Assembly (NCBI GenBank): GCA_018287875.1
Contig: JAGVVL010000015.1
Location: 124,001 to 188,000, forward strand
DNA: 64,000 nucleotides
Reading direction: 5' to 3'
Origin: Nigrospora sphaerica
Lineage: Eukaryota > Ascomycota > Sordariomycetes > Amphisphaeriales > Apiosporaceae
Part shown: positions 33,687-45,784 of the stretch, one piece after another
How the letters are laid out: each line of letters starts with the position of its first letter
Position numbering within the stretch: position 1 is the first letter of the stretch
Notes under the pieces: generated by a model
What the model was told of the DNA's origin: nothing
The model's database searches: none
What the model saw: the letters and a program-made list of their open reading frames with translations, nothing else
Made by a program: the position numbers and the translations under genes

Positions 33687-36600
33687 CTATCCTTCCGCTC
33701 TCTTCGACACCTTGGTCCTTAACCTCATCAAGGCGTACACAAGGGCGTACGAGCTGAAAGCGAACAACACTGTGATGCCAGCATTGCGCCAGCCGCTGGA
33801 GTATTCTTCGAGGTTCAAGGTCCTTAGGTAATCACTGCTTGTAGTGTACTGGCACACCCGGCATACAGCCGTCGCATCCGGGTTCATGAGGTTGCTCGCT
33901 GAGCCAATGCCGCCCATATAGTCGGCCAGGTACTGCGCGCAGGTTTCACCTGCCGGGGGATCGAAGATGGCGACCTCCTCTTCCGCGCACTGCACCGGCG
34001 CACCCCACAGGTTAAACACGAGCAACCCACCCATGAGATACGTGAACGGATCGAGGTAGTACATCCAGTAGCGCCAAAACACCTGGAGCTGGGTGTAGGG
34101 CACCAAGACGCCACAGAACGAAACGAGGGTGCCGATCAGCAGAGGGTTGGTGAGCGAGGCGAATACAGCGTTGGGCGCGTAGGCGGCGACGAATTGGCCG
34201 ATGCCAGTGTATATGAACTCGTAAATGAGCATCATGAAGAAGGTAGCGCCCGCCCGTGCCGAGCTTCCGGGGAAGCCAACCGTGTAATACCAGCAGACGA
34301 AGTACAATACCGCACAGATACACAGGTACGGAAGCTCTGAGACGATCAGCGCAGTAACAAAGGCGACCCATGAGTACATCCTTGACTTCTTTTCGCGGCT
34401 CTCAAAGATGTTTCGTCTCTCGATGAAGAGGGGCTGCAGCTGTGCTAAGACGCCGGGAGCAACGAAGATAAAGTTGAAGACGGTGAATAGCGAGAGTTGG
34501 AGGTCACCGACAGCGTCGCCAATCATCCAAAACGAGAAGCCATTGACTAGTGCCGAGGAGATGTGGAGGTTGAATTTGTTATTGACGTAGTCGGTGTTGC
34601 GGAACATGGAGAGGTTCATCCGGCTGGACACGATCTTAATCTGCGACCACAGGGGCATGGAAAATTCGTTCCCGTCGTCAAGGGTCCCAGGAGGCTTGGT
34701 GGCCGCGTTATCGACCAGACTGTCAAGTTCCTTCGATGCTGCGGCATGTTCGGGCGAAGCAAGCCATACTTGGTTCCAGTCACGACCCTTGGAGGCGACA
34801 CCAGAGACGACATCGATCATATGCTCTGCAGGGTTGGCATTCTCAGGGCACGGTGCACCATTCCTGCCGAAGTAATCCTTGATGTTGGCCGCATTGTAAC
34901 CGATGTCGCCGAAATAGACCGTCTTGCCGCCTTTGGCCAAAAGCAAAAGTGTGTCAAATTGGGCGAATAGTTGCGCCGAGGGCTGGTGGATGGTGACCAG
35001 AACGGCCTGGCCGACGTCGGCCAGTTTACGCAGGAAGCGCACCGTGTTGTAAGCTGACTGACCATCTAGCCCCGAGGTCGGCTCGTCAAGGAAGATGAGG
35101 ATACTGGGCTTTGCGACCAGCTCCACGCCGATAGTAACCCGCTTTCTCTGCTCGACGGTAAGCCCGGCACCGACGCGACCGATTAAAGTGTCGGCAAGGT
35201 CGTGCAGCTCAAGTAGGTGGATGATGGTGTCCACGTATTGCAGCTTCTTCTCACGGCTGACATCACGTGGCTGTCTGAGCAAGGCTGAAAACTCTAGCGC
35301 TTCACGGACGGTCGACATTGGCTCGTGGACATCCAGTTGCTCGCAGTACCCCGCGGAGCGCTGGAAAGAAACAGGAAGTGGGCGGCCATCAACCAGAATC
35401 GACCCGCTGATTGTCCCGTCGGTCTTTCTCTGGGCCAGAACATCGAGCAGCGTCGTCTTTCCCGCGCCCGACGAGCCCATCAGCGCACCAAGCATGCCCG
35501 GCTTGACCCAGCCCTGCACATTGTCGAGCAGAACGCGAGGGCCGGATGGCGTTTTAACCGTATACGATAGGTTCTTCCACGTGAAGACCGACGTGTTCCG
35601 GATTAGGTCGCCGGCGATGGAGTCCTCTTCGCTGGACTCAACGCGAGTGTCGCTGTCGCCGGTTGCGATCTCCTTTTTCTCTCGATCTTGGGACTCTTCG
35701 TCGGAGGGCAAAGCCTTTGTGATCTTGGCTTTCTCCCTGGGTATGACCAGTGAGGGTCCGTCGTCCGAAGCCGAGTGCCAACGGCTCGTCATCACGACGG
35801 TGATGGCGACAAAAAAAACCCACCATGCCCAAATGATACCAAAGTTTCGCCACAGGTGTTCGTGACTGTAGGATAAAGATGCCAAGTAGGCATCTCCATG
35901 GACCATAGTCTCTCCTTGGACAGCACCACCGACGCCGGCGCATGACGCATGGCTGAGGTTGTCGTAGCCTGGTCCGCTAGGGACGATGTTGTTGCCCACG
36001 CAGGGAATTGTCTTGCCGTGAAATTCATTAGAGAGGAGAGCATCGAATCCATAACTCAACGGATTGATCCAATACACCCACACAAACCAAGGATGCATTC
36101 GAGGCTTCTGTATCATGTAGCCTGTGTACCTACTTGACTGTCAGTATCCCTTGCCCAAGGGCTTGTTGGGAGAAATGCGGAGCCCTACATGACGGCCAAG
36201 GAAATCACAAGTCCAGAAACCTTCGAAGCCCTATCCATGGTCTTGAAAGTGGCACCGATGGCGCGGAATAGTGCTGTCATGCACTGTTCTGGTGTTAGCT
36301 GGATACAGCACGCCGTGCGGCAATGATACACTACTCACCATCGAGACCGTCAACAGAAGAACCCAGTAGGTGAAAAATATGTCGGCCGACGTCGTAAGCC
36401 CGGCCATAAAGTACAACACGACGGAGAAAAGCGAGATCTGGAACAGGAGAACCGGTATATCGGCAGCGATTTGGGCGATACAGAACGCTGCGGGGTGGAA
36501 GAAGGCGAATTCTTTGTGCTTTAACAGCACTGGGCGGCCTGTGAATGACTCGGTGACTTCTGACATCGCCAGCAGCGAATTGTACAGGAGAGAAAAGAAC

Positions 36601-38120
36601 AGGGCTCCGGACTTGACGAATAAGCCGGCCGAAGTGTTGGGGGCGTTGTAGAAGAGAGAACCGGATATAAGAGCCTGCACTAGTGTTGATGCTTGCTTAA
36701 TGATGAATGTGGGCTTGTCGCCCCATATTACCTGGTACTGACGAACGACGCAGGCCCTGACTTGCATCGCGAAGCTGACCGTGAACTGGCTGTGTGAGGA
36801 CAGGTTAGGGTTCTTTTCGCCCGCCACGCTTGCGTGGAACAATTTCGTCTTTTCGGCAGCGTCCCTTGTGGTTGGGAAGTCGAGCTCCGAGGTCATCTGA
36901 GTGAACGTCGGTGACTCCTGGTAACTTCGCCGGAGGGTATCAGGAGTGCGGGGAAACAGATGTTGCATGCCGGGGCGGATTTGGCGCTCTGTCGGGACGG
37001 TGACTCCGGTTAAAAAGTCGGCAATATTGGCGCCATGCTGACAAGCAAAGCCCTGCTCTTCCATGAAGGGCTTGGCTTGCCTCATCGGCCCGTAATAAAT
37101 CTGTTTTCCACTGTCCAAGATGAGAACCTTGTCGAAGAGATCGTAGATGCCGTTGCCCGCCTGATAGAGAGTGACAATGGTAGCGAGTCCCAGAGTGTCA
37201 GACATGGCGCGAATCGCTTTCGTAAACTCCAAGGCCCTGTGACGATCGGCGTCAGTTTTTTCAGAGGAGGGGCGGCGGGAAGCGGAAAACTCACGTGCTG
37301 GCATCTAGGCCCCTGGTGCTGTTGTCCCAGCAGAACACCGATCCCCGCGTCGCCATGGCCTCGATAATGGAAACTCTCTTTCGCTCTCCGCCCGAGACGC
37401 CGCGTACGAACTCGTTTCCGACCTTCGTCCCGGCAGTGTGCTCGATGCCCATCGACTGAAGGAGGAAATCGCGGGTTTCCGTCCGGAGTGCCTCGTGCGA
37501 CACGACGCCCTGGGGCAGCCGAGCTTGCATCTTGAGTCTGGTGGCAAAGTCCATTGTCTGACCAACTGTGAGTGTTGGGAAAAACACCTCCTCTTCCGAG
37601 TTCATGACGATCTGCCCCTGGTACTGTGTAGCTTCCTCTGCGCTCATCGAGCCGTAGTGTACATCGCCTGAAATAGACTTGTAGCCATGACGTCGGTTTG
37701 CCAGTACGTTGAGAAGCGTCGTGCATCCGGATCCTGCAGCGAAGTGTAAGAAAAGTGACATGCGGCTAGGCTTGCGGCAGGTCGTTTGATGTACTAACCT
37801 GGCCGCCCAAGAACCAGCAGCATCTCGCCAGGCTTGACGCATCCAAAACTGTCCTCCAGGATTGTTCTCATCGTGGGCTTGCGGCGTGCCTGTTGTGCGA
37901 TCTTGGGGAGATTGAACTGCGAAATGACATTCTCGTGAATCGCAGCATCCGGGCTGGCAACCTGAACGGTTACGCCCTTCCACGTCACCCCAAGTTCGCG
38001 CGATGGGAATCCTGATCGATCGTCTCTCTCTTTCAAAGCAGCGAGGCTCTGCTGGAGAGCCCACCCTGCGCCAGGCTGGTGATGCTTAGAGAGGCCGCCT
38101 GACGTGTCGTTGGCCGCCAT
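33687..38120 (-). CDS. PDR-type ABC transporter (ABCG full transporter)
   Basis: Five exons: 38120-37799, 37733-37295, 37236-36339, 36283-36189 and 36129-33687. Introns of 65, 58, 55 and 59 bp fit with consistent phases, giving 1,398 residues. Order is the reverse NBD1-TMD1-NBD2-TMD2 of the PDR family. NBD1 has the degenerate Walker A GRPGSGCTT (about 105-113), signature VSGGERKR and [17 protein letters not shown]2 has canonical [23 protein letters not shown] and [15 protein letters not shown]1 and TMD2 show multiple hydrophobic segments. Substitution of Cys for the Walker A Lys in NBD1 is normal here. Such pumps export drugs, toxicants or secondary metabolites from the plasma membrane. A TATAAGG motif lies about 85 bp upstream. 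It is divergent from a Zn2Cys6 regulator. Confidence 0.93.
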
Positions 38121-38202
38121 GGTGAATGACGTTGAAGAATGAAACAATACCAACTAGAACGGGCAGTCCTTACGGTGAGTAAGTGACGGACAGATGAGGA
38201 GC

Positions 38203-38210
38203 CCTTATAC
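38203..38210 (-). promoter_or_regulatory. TATA-like element of the ABC transporter gene
   Basis: GTATAAGG on the minus strand about 85 bp upstream of the ATG at 38120. Confidence 0.35.
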
Positions 38211-38452
38211 CTCACGGGTCTTTAATCATGGTGCCCACTGCGCACATTCGGTCTTGTATATCACCCCGACCGTCGCAGTGCATTTGCAGAGGAGCTCTAT
38301 TCGGTGCACCGGCAGCGATGCCTCGCCGCGGACAGGGCCCGTTGAATGAGGCCCGAGGTGTCAAGGGCCCTTGCTACATTCGTACTAAAGTACCCGCTGA
38401 CGAGGGCTGGACCGTGTCCGTCTTGTCCTATCTCGACGCCACGCAGGTTTGG

Positions 38453-38467
38453 CCGCTGACTCAGCGG
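38453..38467. promoter_or_regulatory. 15-bp palindrome in divergent promoter, site 1
   Basis: CCGCTGACTCAGCGG is a perfect inverted repeat (arms CCGCTGA/TCAGCGG around one base). It joins everted CCG/CGG triplets, the half-site type recognised by Zn2Cys6 dimers, with a central TGACTCA, the core of AP-1/Gcn4-type bZIP sites. It lies in the 719-bp region between the transporter and the regulator starts. Confidence 0.6.
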
Positions 38468-38540
38468 AACGATCGCCCAGGCGCCCCGAGAATCCAGCGC
38501 AAGACCCGTTACATTCGGCTCCACCAGCGGGAGAGGTTCT

Positions 38541-38555
38541 CCGCTGAGTCAGCGG
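38541..38555. promoter_or_regulatory. 15-bp palindrome in divergent promoter, site 2
   Basis: CCGCTGAGTCAGCGG, the same palindrome as site 1 read from the other strand, 88 bp away. Flanking bases agree in part as well (site 1 reversed has TTCCGC, site 2 CTCCGC). Confidence 0.6.
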
Positions 38556-38839
38556 GAATATGCTACTTTTTGCCGCACCTCCGGTACTTTCGGCCTGCGT
38601 GCTTGAAACTTGATTGAGGCCCACACCCCTGAATCGGGCCTTTCTGGGCAAGCGTCCCCGTGTCATCGGAACGAGCGAACTTCTTTCCCGCGTCGTCCTC
38701 AGACGGCATCCCACTCACCACATTGCTTGCCAGCGTCTTCTCAGGCACCGCTCAGCCTGGACAAAGTACGGAAGCCAGGGGGTGACGGGCCTTGTTGATG
38801 CCGCAGCCAAAAGGCAAGTACAGCCGTGCTCACGCGAGT

Positions 38840-40972
38840 ATGAGCGCGGTGCCCAAAAAGCGGGTGTGTGACAGTTGCAGCACGCGAAAAGTACGTGGCC
38901 AAAAGCCCGCCCAACTGGGTTGGTGACCCGTGATTGACGACCGCTGCAGATCAAATGCGATGGCCATGAGCCGCAGTGCGACTACTGCGAGCACCACGGC
39001 CTGTCGTGCACCTTTGAGCTCCTCAGAAAGCGCGTGGAGCGCGCGAAAGCTCGCAAGTGCGTCCATACCGTCGGCACACCCCGGCTGCGTCCTACTTACG
39101 TCACCCGCATGTGGATAACGCTAACGGCCCTCGGCATAGGGAAGCAAAATATAGGAAGGCCGTGGAACGACTGGACGCCTTTGAGCGAACCCTGACTGCC
39201 GAGCCGAAGAGGGGACCGAGTCAGCCGGAGCCCCCAACTGAGCCCTATCCCCGTCTCCTGGCAGACCGACTTCCGTCCAGCCCGCTCAGCACTTTGGTAT
39301 CTGCCGTCACGCCAGACGGCCCTCAGTCGGAGTCTTCTGGCAGCTTCCACTTCGCCGGCTTTGAAATTGGGTCCATTAGTCCCCGTTACGGGCTCCCGGT
39401 GTTCTCACCCAACGGCCGTCGATGGATCGAGTCTAGGACGGGACAGGCTGCCGTCTTCCCCGCCCTCGAGATACATGGCAGACGCCGCCCACTTTATGGC
39501 GATGCTGCCACAGCCATGCTACTGCCCAGGGCTCAGCTGCCTGTCCGGGAAGCTTTGGAGGAGCACGTCAGAAAGTATTGCAGCAACAATGTTTGGCGCG
39601 TTTTCCCCGTCGTCGACCCTGTCCTCTTCAGACGCACCATCGCTACGGCTTATCAGCCCGAAGGCCAGCTAGATGCGAGCCAGCAGGCGGAGGCGAGAAT
39701 GTGCGTCCTGTCATTCTTGTGCGTCGCTAGCATATTTATCCCCCTGCCGGGGGTGATGCCTGCAACCATCGAGGCCTATGCTCTGCAGGTCCAGACTTGG
39801 TTGCCGCAGATGTTTGCTGCCTCCAGTGTCCACCTCTTGCAGATTTGCTTGATGCAGGTACGTGCTCAGTGGGCGCGGACAGTACCCCAAACGGACCGAC
39901 TGACCACTTGTTCCAGTCCATGTACCATATTTTCTCGAGCGAATGCAATGCCGCCGTTTTGTTCCACTCGCTGGCATGTCGCATGCTGTTTACACTGGGC
40001 GCTCATCGAGAAGGAATCGACTACCTATCTCTCAAGCCTCCCCATGAGACTGAGGACTCGTGGCGTTGGAAGTGCCACTTGCGCCAGTACTTTTGGTTGC
40101 TTTACGTTTTCGACAAGGATATGGCCCTTCGGTTCAGCCAACCGCCCTCTATTCCGGACGAGCACTGTGATCTCACCCTGCCTGCTACGTACAAAAGCGG
40201 TCCTGGAGTAGAGTGGTACGATATTGGCAAGCCATACCTCCCCGGCGACCTAAGGCTCTCAGCCATCAAGTCAAAAGCAGTACAGCACCTACATTCGCAG
40301 TCTTCGACTCAAAAGTCTGACGCCGAGCTCCTCCGAGACATCCGCGAATTGGACGACGAGTTGGAGGCCTGGCGGCTCTCTGTGGAACCAGAAATCCGGC
40401 CGAGACTTTACAACGGTGTCAAAGATGGTTTGCTGACCGGCACGGCAGATGTCGGCCAAAGAATGCAGTTCATAATAACCAATTTCGACTACCACCACTT
40501 GGTCGCCACGATACACCAGGCCACCGGCCGATGCCGCTCCGGGGCTATTCACGGAAGCGAAACGCTCAAGGGCGTGAGCTCGAGTATGGCTTTATCCGTA
40601 GAGGCCAGTCGCTCAACACTGATGTTCTTGGCGACGGCTGGGCGAAAGATGGCCGGCGAGGCTTTCTGGTACGTATGTCCTCTCTGGCGCGAGTCATTCA
40701 CATGCTAAGGTGGTTCCAGGATGGTGATATTTTACCCCGTTAACGCGGTCATGACGGTGTTTTTGAACATTCTAGCCAACCCACAAGATCTGCAAGCCAA
40801 GGAAGACGTGAGACTTCTCCAGAAGACGCCAGATATCATCAGGGACGTACAGAAACCTCTGACATACAATGCACATACCTACATCAATACCATTGAGAGC
40901 TTTGTGGCCGAGATGGTAAGACTTGGAACTTGCGCCATTGAGAGAGCGGAGCAGGCAGGCCAGCCTAGTTAG
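38840..40972 (+). CDS. Zn(II)2Cys6 transcription factor with fungal-specific regulatory domain
   Basis: Five exons: 38840-38890, 38950-39056, 39140-39857, 39917-40668 and 40720-40972, 626 residues, all phases consistent. The first intron splits the binuclear cluster, which when joined reads C10-X2-C13-X6-C20-X6-C27-X2-C30-X6-C37 with typical basic residues (RKIKCDG). The middle region (VWRVFPVVDPVLFRRTI, LQICLMQSMYHIFSSECN, GAHREGIDYLSL, WLLYVFDKDMALRFSQPPSI) fits the fungal_trans homology region (PF04082). It would act in the nucleus as a dimer on CCG/CGG sites. Being divergent from the ABC transporter with two palindromes between them, it is the natural candidate regulator of that pump; this is inference. 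Confidence 0.9.
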
Positions 40973-41553
40973 GTAGCACTACAGTCGCGCAGCATGTTTC
41001 CAAACCGTTACAGCTCACGCCCATGGGCAGTAGCACTGTGGGCAATCGGGTACTTCTCCCGAACCGACTCGCATGACATTAAGTATCTTGTATTAGCTCG
41101 TTCCTTCCTGACTGTTTGCGACTCGTAAAAAAACAGGATAGTTTATACAGCATCTTTGGTCTTAGTAATCACCGTATAAGAATCGTGTAGCCAACGGAAT
41201 GAGGAGCACGTGGATCGGAACATGCGGCTGACTACAGCTGTTTGAACTCTTATTCTCCCTAAACTTGACTCATAGTTTGGAAATGAACAGTCTTTACTAT
41301 ACTTTCCATGCGGAGGAGCAAAGTGTTACATATAAAACTGTTGATAAGGGAAAGCTTCCGGGGGCAAGGCATGTTCCATAACCGGACGACGCCTGTTTCG
41401 CAAAGGAGACTATGAAATGTCGGTTCATGGATCAACCGAGGATTGGTACAGCAGAGAGAGTGACAGGCAACGTGACAAGGGAGAAGACTATCTGCGGTGT
41501 ATGTGGACGTATAGCCAGTGAAGAGACCAAGCAGTATTCCATCCGAACATATC
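40973..41553. other. Intergenic between converging genes
   Basis: 580 bp between the ends of the Zn2Cys6 regulator (plus) and the peroxidase (minus). No feature seen beyond presumed 3' flanks. Confidence 0.5.
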
Positions 41554-42528
41554 CTATGCGTCTTCTCCGCGCATCTGCTTCAGGGTGATATCCTGCATGG
41601 CCAAAACCAGCTTAGTGAGCAGTTCTAGGCTCAAACGGTTGACCGGCCTTTTCCATCCAAGCTCATATGGCAGACGTTCGTTTCCTTTAGTAGCCTTGTC
41701 AGTCGGTGGGCAATTCTGGAAGGCTGCCGCCGACCAGCTTTCGCGAGTCGCAACGAAGATGGGAAAGGGTAGGTCGTACGGAAGAAGTACTCAACGTGGT
41801 CAATCGGTGTGTGAACCATGTCCTTAGGATCGGTGGCGTTCAAGTTCCACTCGCCGAAAACGAACTGGAAAGCGGCCGACTCGCCGTAGATGAAGTCGGC
41901 GCCGACCTGAGGCAGGGTGAAACCCGGGTTCGTCGAAGCCGACGTTACGACGCGTGCGGTGCGGGCCCGGCTCGCCTTGGCCAGATCTATAATCGGGCCG
42001 GTGAAGTATTGCATCGTCTCGTTCCACGTCGCTTCGTCGAACACATCTGCCGGGCCGAACCTAGCGTCCATCCCACTGGGTGCCCGTCAGCCTTTCCTTG
42101 GCCTTTAAGGCCATGAGCCGTCCTACCTTAAACTACCGTCATGCTCAAGAATGTTATGGGTTGTTAGGTGATCCAGGTCGAAGCTTGTCGCATTGGGGTT
42201 TGTGCGCTGTGCAAAGTCGTACAGGTCGCTGACGGCCGTCTCGTCCCAGTTCAGGGCCTCACTCAGAACATCGATGGCCAGCTTCTTGTTAATGTTCTTG
42301 CCATCGCGGGCATGAAGCCGTGGTTGGCGAGGGTGTTGAGCATAGGGCAAGGACCCCGAACTGCGGTAAAACGGTCCGATCAATGCACTTGTCGACGAGA
42401 CTGCGGAGTTCTTTTAGAGCAATCCTACCTTGACCCTCTGCAGGCGCCCTCCACGTATGATCATCGTCGGCCGGCAAGGCCCAAGTCGACGAGAGAGCAA
42501 GCGTGATGGAAAGATAGGTAAATTTCAT
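41554..42528 (-). CDS. Secreted heme-thiolate peroxidase (chloroperoxidase/short UPO type), one-base frameshift as sequenced
   Basis: Four exons: 42528-42429, 42360-42127, 42075-41780 and 41684-41554, with introns of 68, 51 and 95 bp. Signal peptide MKFTYLSITLALSSTWA. Proximal heme ligand in GPCPMLNTLANHGF (Cys about 38), EHD in HNILEHDGSLS, a downstream acidic FVFGEWN, and the family end YFFRNERLPYELGW after the last splice: all hallmarks of PF01328 enzymes, which use H2O2 to halogenate, oxidise or oxygenate substrates outside the cell. About 253 residues, normal for the short subgroup. One flaw: between FMP and RDGKN the run CCC at 42308-42310 is one C short, shifting frame. All else, including splice phases beyond it, is intact, so sequence error or a very recent null. 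Confidence 0.85.
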
Positions 42529-44122
42529 GTTTAAGAATTCTTAGCTGGCGAAGGTCGGAAAGGCACGCAGGTTAGTTGGGTACGGTGGAAAAACTCGCCC
42601 TCCCGGATGGGCGACTTTCTGGACTCATATATCATGTCTCTGCCTGCGTCCCACCGAATATCCAAACGGCGTTGCTCATCCCGCATCTGCAGTCATCGCT
42701 CAACTCGTATAATATTCGATTAGACCCGAGCCAATGAGCTCTCAACTAAGCGGAAACTCGAGTGTAACAGCCCGAAGGCTGCATATGCCGGAACGCTGGT
42801 GTCGTTCACTACGTACATGTGATGTAACTCAGGTCCCTGTGCCTGATAAGGCGTCGTGGCCTTGGCGAATTAAATAGGCTCGAGGTAGCAGCAGGATGGG
42901 GGAGGAAAAAGGTGCCAAGAGAACCATTTCCGACGATGCGTGACCGTCGTACCATGATGATCTCTCGCTCCACACAATATGTACGTCGACCCGTCCCGTG
43001 GCTAGCTTGCCGGGTACATGTTCCCGGAGCGGAGCTCCCGAGTTATACGACAAACCCGAGATGTACGGGGGCTATGGAGATTACCCGATCAATCAGGCAG
43101 GAAGCGCCAGATCGATAGGCCAGCGACTCGCACAGGACCCGCCCGTGCCTCAAGAAAACAAAGCGTAGGGCCCAAGTTCGCAGTCTGTGTACAAGTCTAT
43201 AGAATGCGGCCTCACCTATCTACCTGCGAGGAAGGACGGTTTTAGCGATGCGTCCATGAACTAGCTACGACGCTCATTTAGGGCGATCGGTTACGGGGGG
43301 CTTTTATCTATCATTATCCTATATTATCACCGAGACCCTTGGGGGTTATGAGCGCCATCCGGCAGCTTGAAAGAGGCCGGGGCTTCTAGTTATTGACCGA
43401 CTTCCAAATAATAGACTTTCTAGGCTTCGAAAGGCCGCTGTTGGGGCCATTACTTTCTCTACTCAGCTTTTTAGTCCTCCGACCAACCGCCTGGCAGTAG
43501 TAGCCAGGCCATGTAGGGCTGTGCTTGTAGCGCAGCCTAGCGCAGCGGCGGTGGGGCTCCTCGCATTGACTCGTACAGCTTTCGGTTTTTGCCGAGGTCA
43601 TGGTTATGGCGTAAGAAGTGAAATGGCGCCCGATGGCCGCCAACAAACCGGCATGTCCTGTCTAGACACCGGGGCACTGATCGAAGCTCCTCCGGGTAGC
43701 CACTCGGAGCGTTTCTGAGCACAGCCAACGGCCCTGGCGTCTTCAGATGACCAGACAAGCCCGTGGCCACGGCGGAAACGGAGGCGCAGTTCGGGGCCCC
43801 CGGCAAGAATGGGACACATCGACGTGACCAGAACGGATAGATCCTCCGAAGAACACATCAAGCCGGCAGGCAGTTTACGTACGACCCAGGCCGGTATTTA
43901 GGGTTATGGAAGCGCTGCTCCCTTCACAGCCTTCCTTGCGTTTCCGGTTCGTCGTTTCCTTTCGTCTCCGGCCTGGCTAAGCATTTAAAGCCCACCCATA
44001 TAACACATTCCTTTCTGAGAATCCCTAAGCGTTTGCGCATGCCAGTTCCTTCTTTCAGTCTTGTTTTTACCCCTTCACTGCTTTACGCTCGTTATTTACC
44101 GTCCAGACTCTGACTGCTGACA
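42529..44122. other. Intergenic between peroxidase and RTA1-like genes
   Basis: 1.6 kb shared upstream region of two divergent genes. Short frames only (longest under 90 codons, no motif). Confidence 0.5.
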
Positions 44123-45042
44123 ATGGCCGACCCCAACGTCCCTGACCCCGACGCCTTCTTTGCCCTCTACCGCTATCGCCCTTCAGCCGTGGCTGCTGGG
44201 ATTGCCTGTGGGGCTTTCGCCGTGGTGACGGCTTTGCACCTGCGGCGTATGCTCAAATCGCGAACTTTCTATTTCGCCCCCTTCATAATTGGAGGAATAT
44301 GTAAGCCGATTCACCCATGTCCGATCAATCGAACAGCATCGACTGACGCGGCATTCAAGTCGAGGTCATCGGCTACTGCGGTCGTATCTGGTCCCACCTA
44401 GAGCTGAATTCGGTCATGGGGTACACCATACAACAGCTGTTCATCCTGCTCGCCCCGGCGCTCATGGCGGCATCCATCTACATGATACTGGGGAGGATGA
44501 TACGCGTGCTCGGGGCCCAGCATCACTCGATGATTCCCCTCCGCTTCCTGACCAAGGTCTTTGTCCTGGGCGACGTTGTTTCCTTCGTGGCCCAGGGCGG
44601 TGGCGGCGGAATCCAAGCTGCCGGCAGTCTTGAACTCTTTCACCTCGGCGAGAAGATCATGGTCGTCGGTCTTTTCATCCAGATCGCCTTTTTCGGATTT
44701 TTTATGGTCGCCACCGTCGTGTTCGATCGCAGAATTAGCAGCCACCCCACCGACCGAGCCCTGCAGAGAATCATTCCTTGGAGAAGATATCTCATCATCC
44801 TTTACGCTACGAGTTTAATCATCATGGTTCGAAGCGTCTTCCGTGTCGTCGAGTACATTCAAGGAAACAACGGCTACATCATCCGCCGCGAGTATCTCCT
44901 TTATATCTTCGATGCCTTTCTCATGTTCACGGTGATGCTCATCTTATTGGTGCAGTACATCGATGGACTGGACGCCGGAAGCAATGCTACGAAACTGGGT
45001 GAAGAATCGATTGACTTGATTGAGACTCGCTCAGCCTGTTGA
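44123..45042 (+). CDS. RTA1-like multi-pass membrane protein
   Basis: Two exons, 44123-44300 and 44360-45042, with a 59-bp intron (GTAAGC...TTCAAG), 286 residues. The joined sequence reads ...PFIIGGIFEVIGYCGRIW, the conserved second helix of RTA1/Rsb1-type proteins (PF04479), followed by LAPALMAASIYMILGRM, FVLGDVVSFVAQGGGGG, FFGFFMVATVVF, RSVFRVVEYIQG and EYLLYIFDAFLMF. Seven transmembrane segments are apparent. Family members are fungal-specific and linked to lipid translocation and resistance to membrane-active compounds such as 7-aminocholesterol in yeast. No damage seen. Confidence 0.9.
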
Positions 45043-45784
45043 TTCCGGGGGTTCCGATCCGATCAGGCCCGCGACATCAAACGGTACGGAGCTTGTAGAA
45101 AGCAATTGGAACGGAAATAGCAGTTTTGGAAACGTCATGAAAGCAAGGACGGCTACATATATAGTTGAGAAAATGCACCATACCTTCGTTTTTTCAGACG
45201 CGGAAAGCCAGTACTTTGATCAGCAAGTTCTTTTGAATTGTACGAAATTTGCATTGCGGCTCATTGTGCACCAGGCCGTTTTCTCCCGACGCTTTTATCA
45301 CTTGTTTCCATGGTACCTGACCCTCGAACCCCCAACCAGTCGGTTTGAGACTCGCCATCCACTTCAGAGACCACTATCCGTTTGGCGGATAAGAACGCCT
45401 GTTCTCGGTCCTCAACCGTAGGGAGCCTTCTCTCATTGGCACTAACCGGGGAGCAAGGACGCCTCATAGGATTCGGTCAAGGTATCAATCGATTTCGTAA
45501 GATGAGAAGCAGCCTTAAGATTTCATCGGCTCTTGTGATAGATTGTCCTCTTGTAAGCTGCGCAGAAATTTCATCGGCAGCCAGTGCTGTGAATGGCGTA
45601 CGTATACACTGCGTGACTACTTATTTGTAGGTACATCATATATGGTTAAACCGTCCCACTGCAACAAAGGCTCATTAGCTTGTCTTCACTACTCAGTTCA
45701 GCAGCGCTGAAGTCTCGTGTGGAAAGCGCATATATTCCGAGCTCCCCAGGTCGACACGGCGTAATGGCTCACACAGCCTCGATG
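45043..45784. other. Intergenic between converging RTA1-like and SAT4-family genes
   Basis: 740 bp with no supported gene. Confidence 0.5.

Noticed and set aside
43386..43861. Overlapping minus-strand frames with several Cys between peroxidase and RTA1-like genes
   Set aside because: No signal peptide, no splice sites giving a longer product, and no conserved motif.
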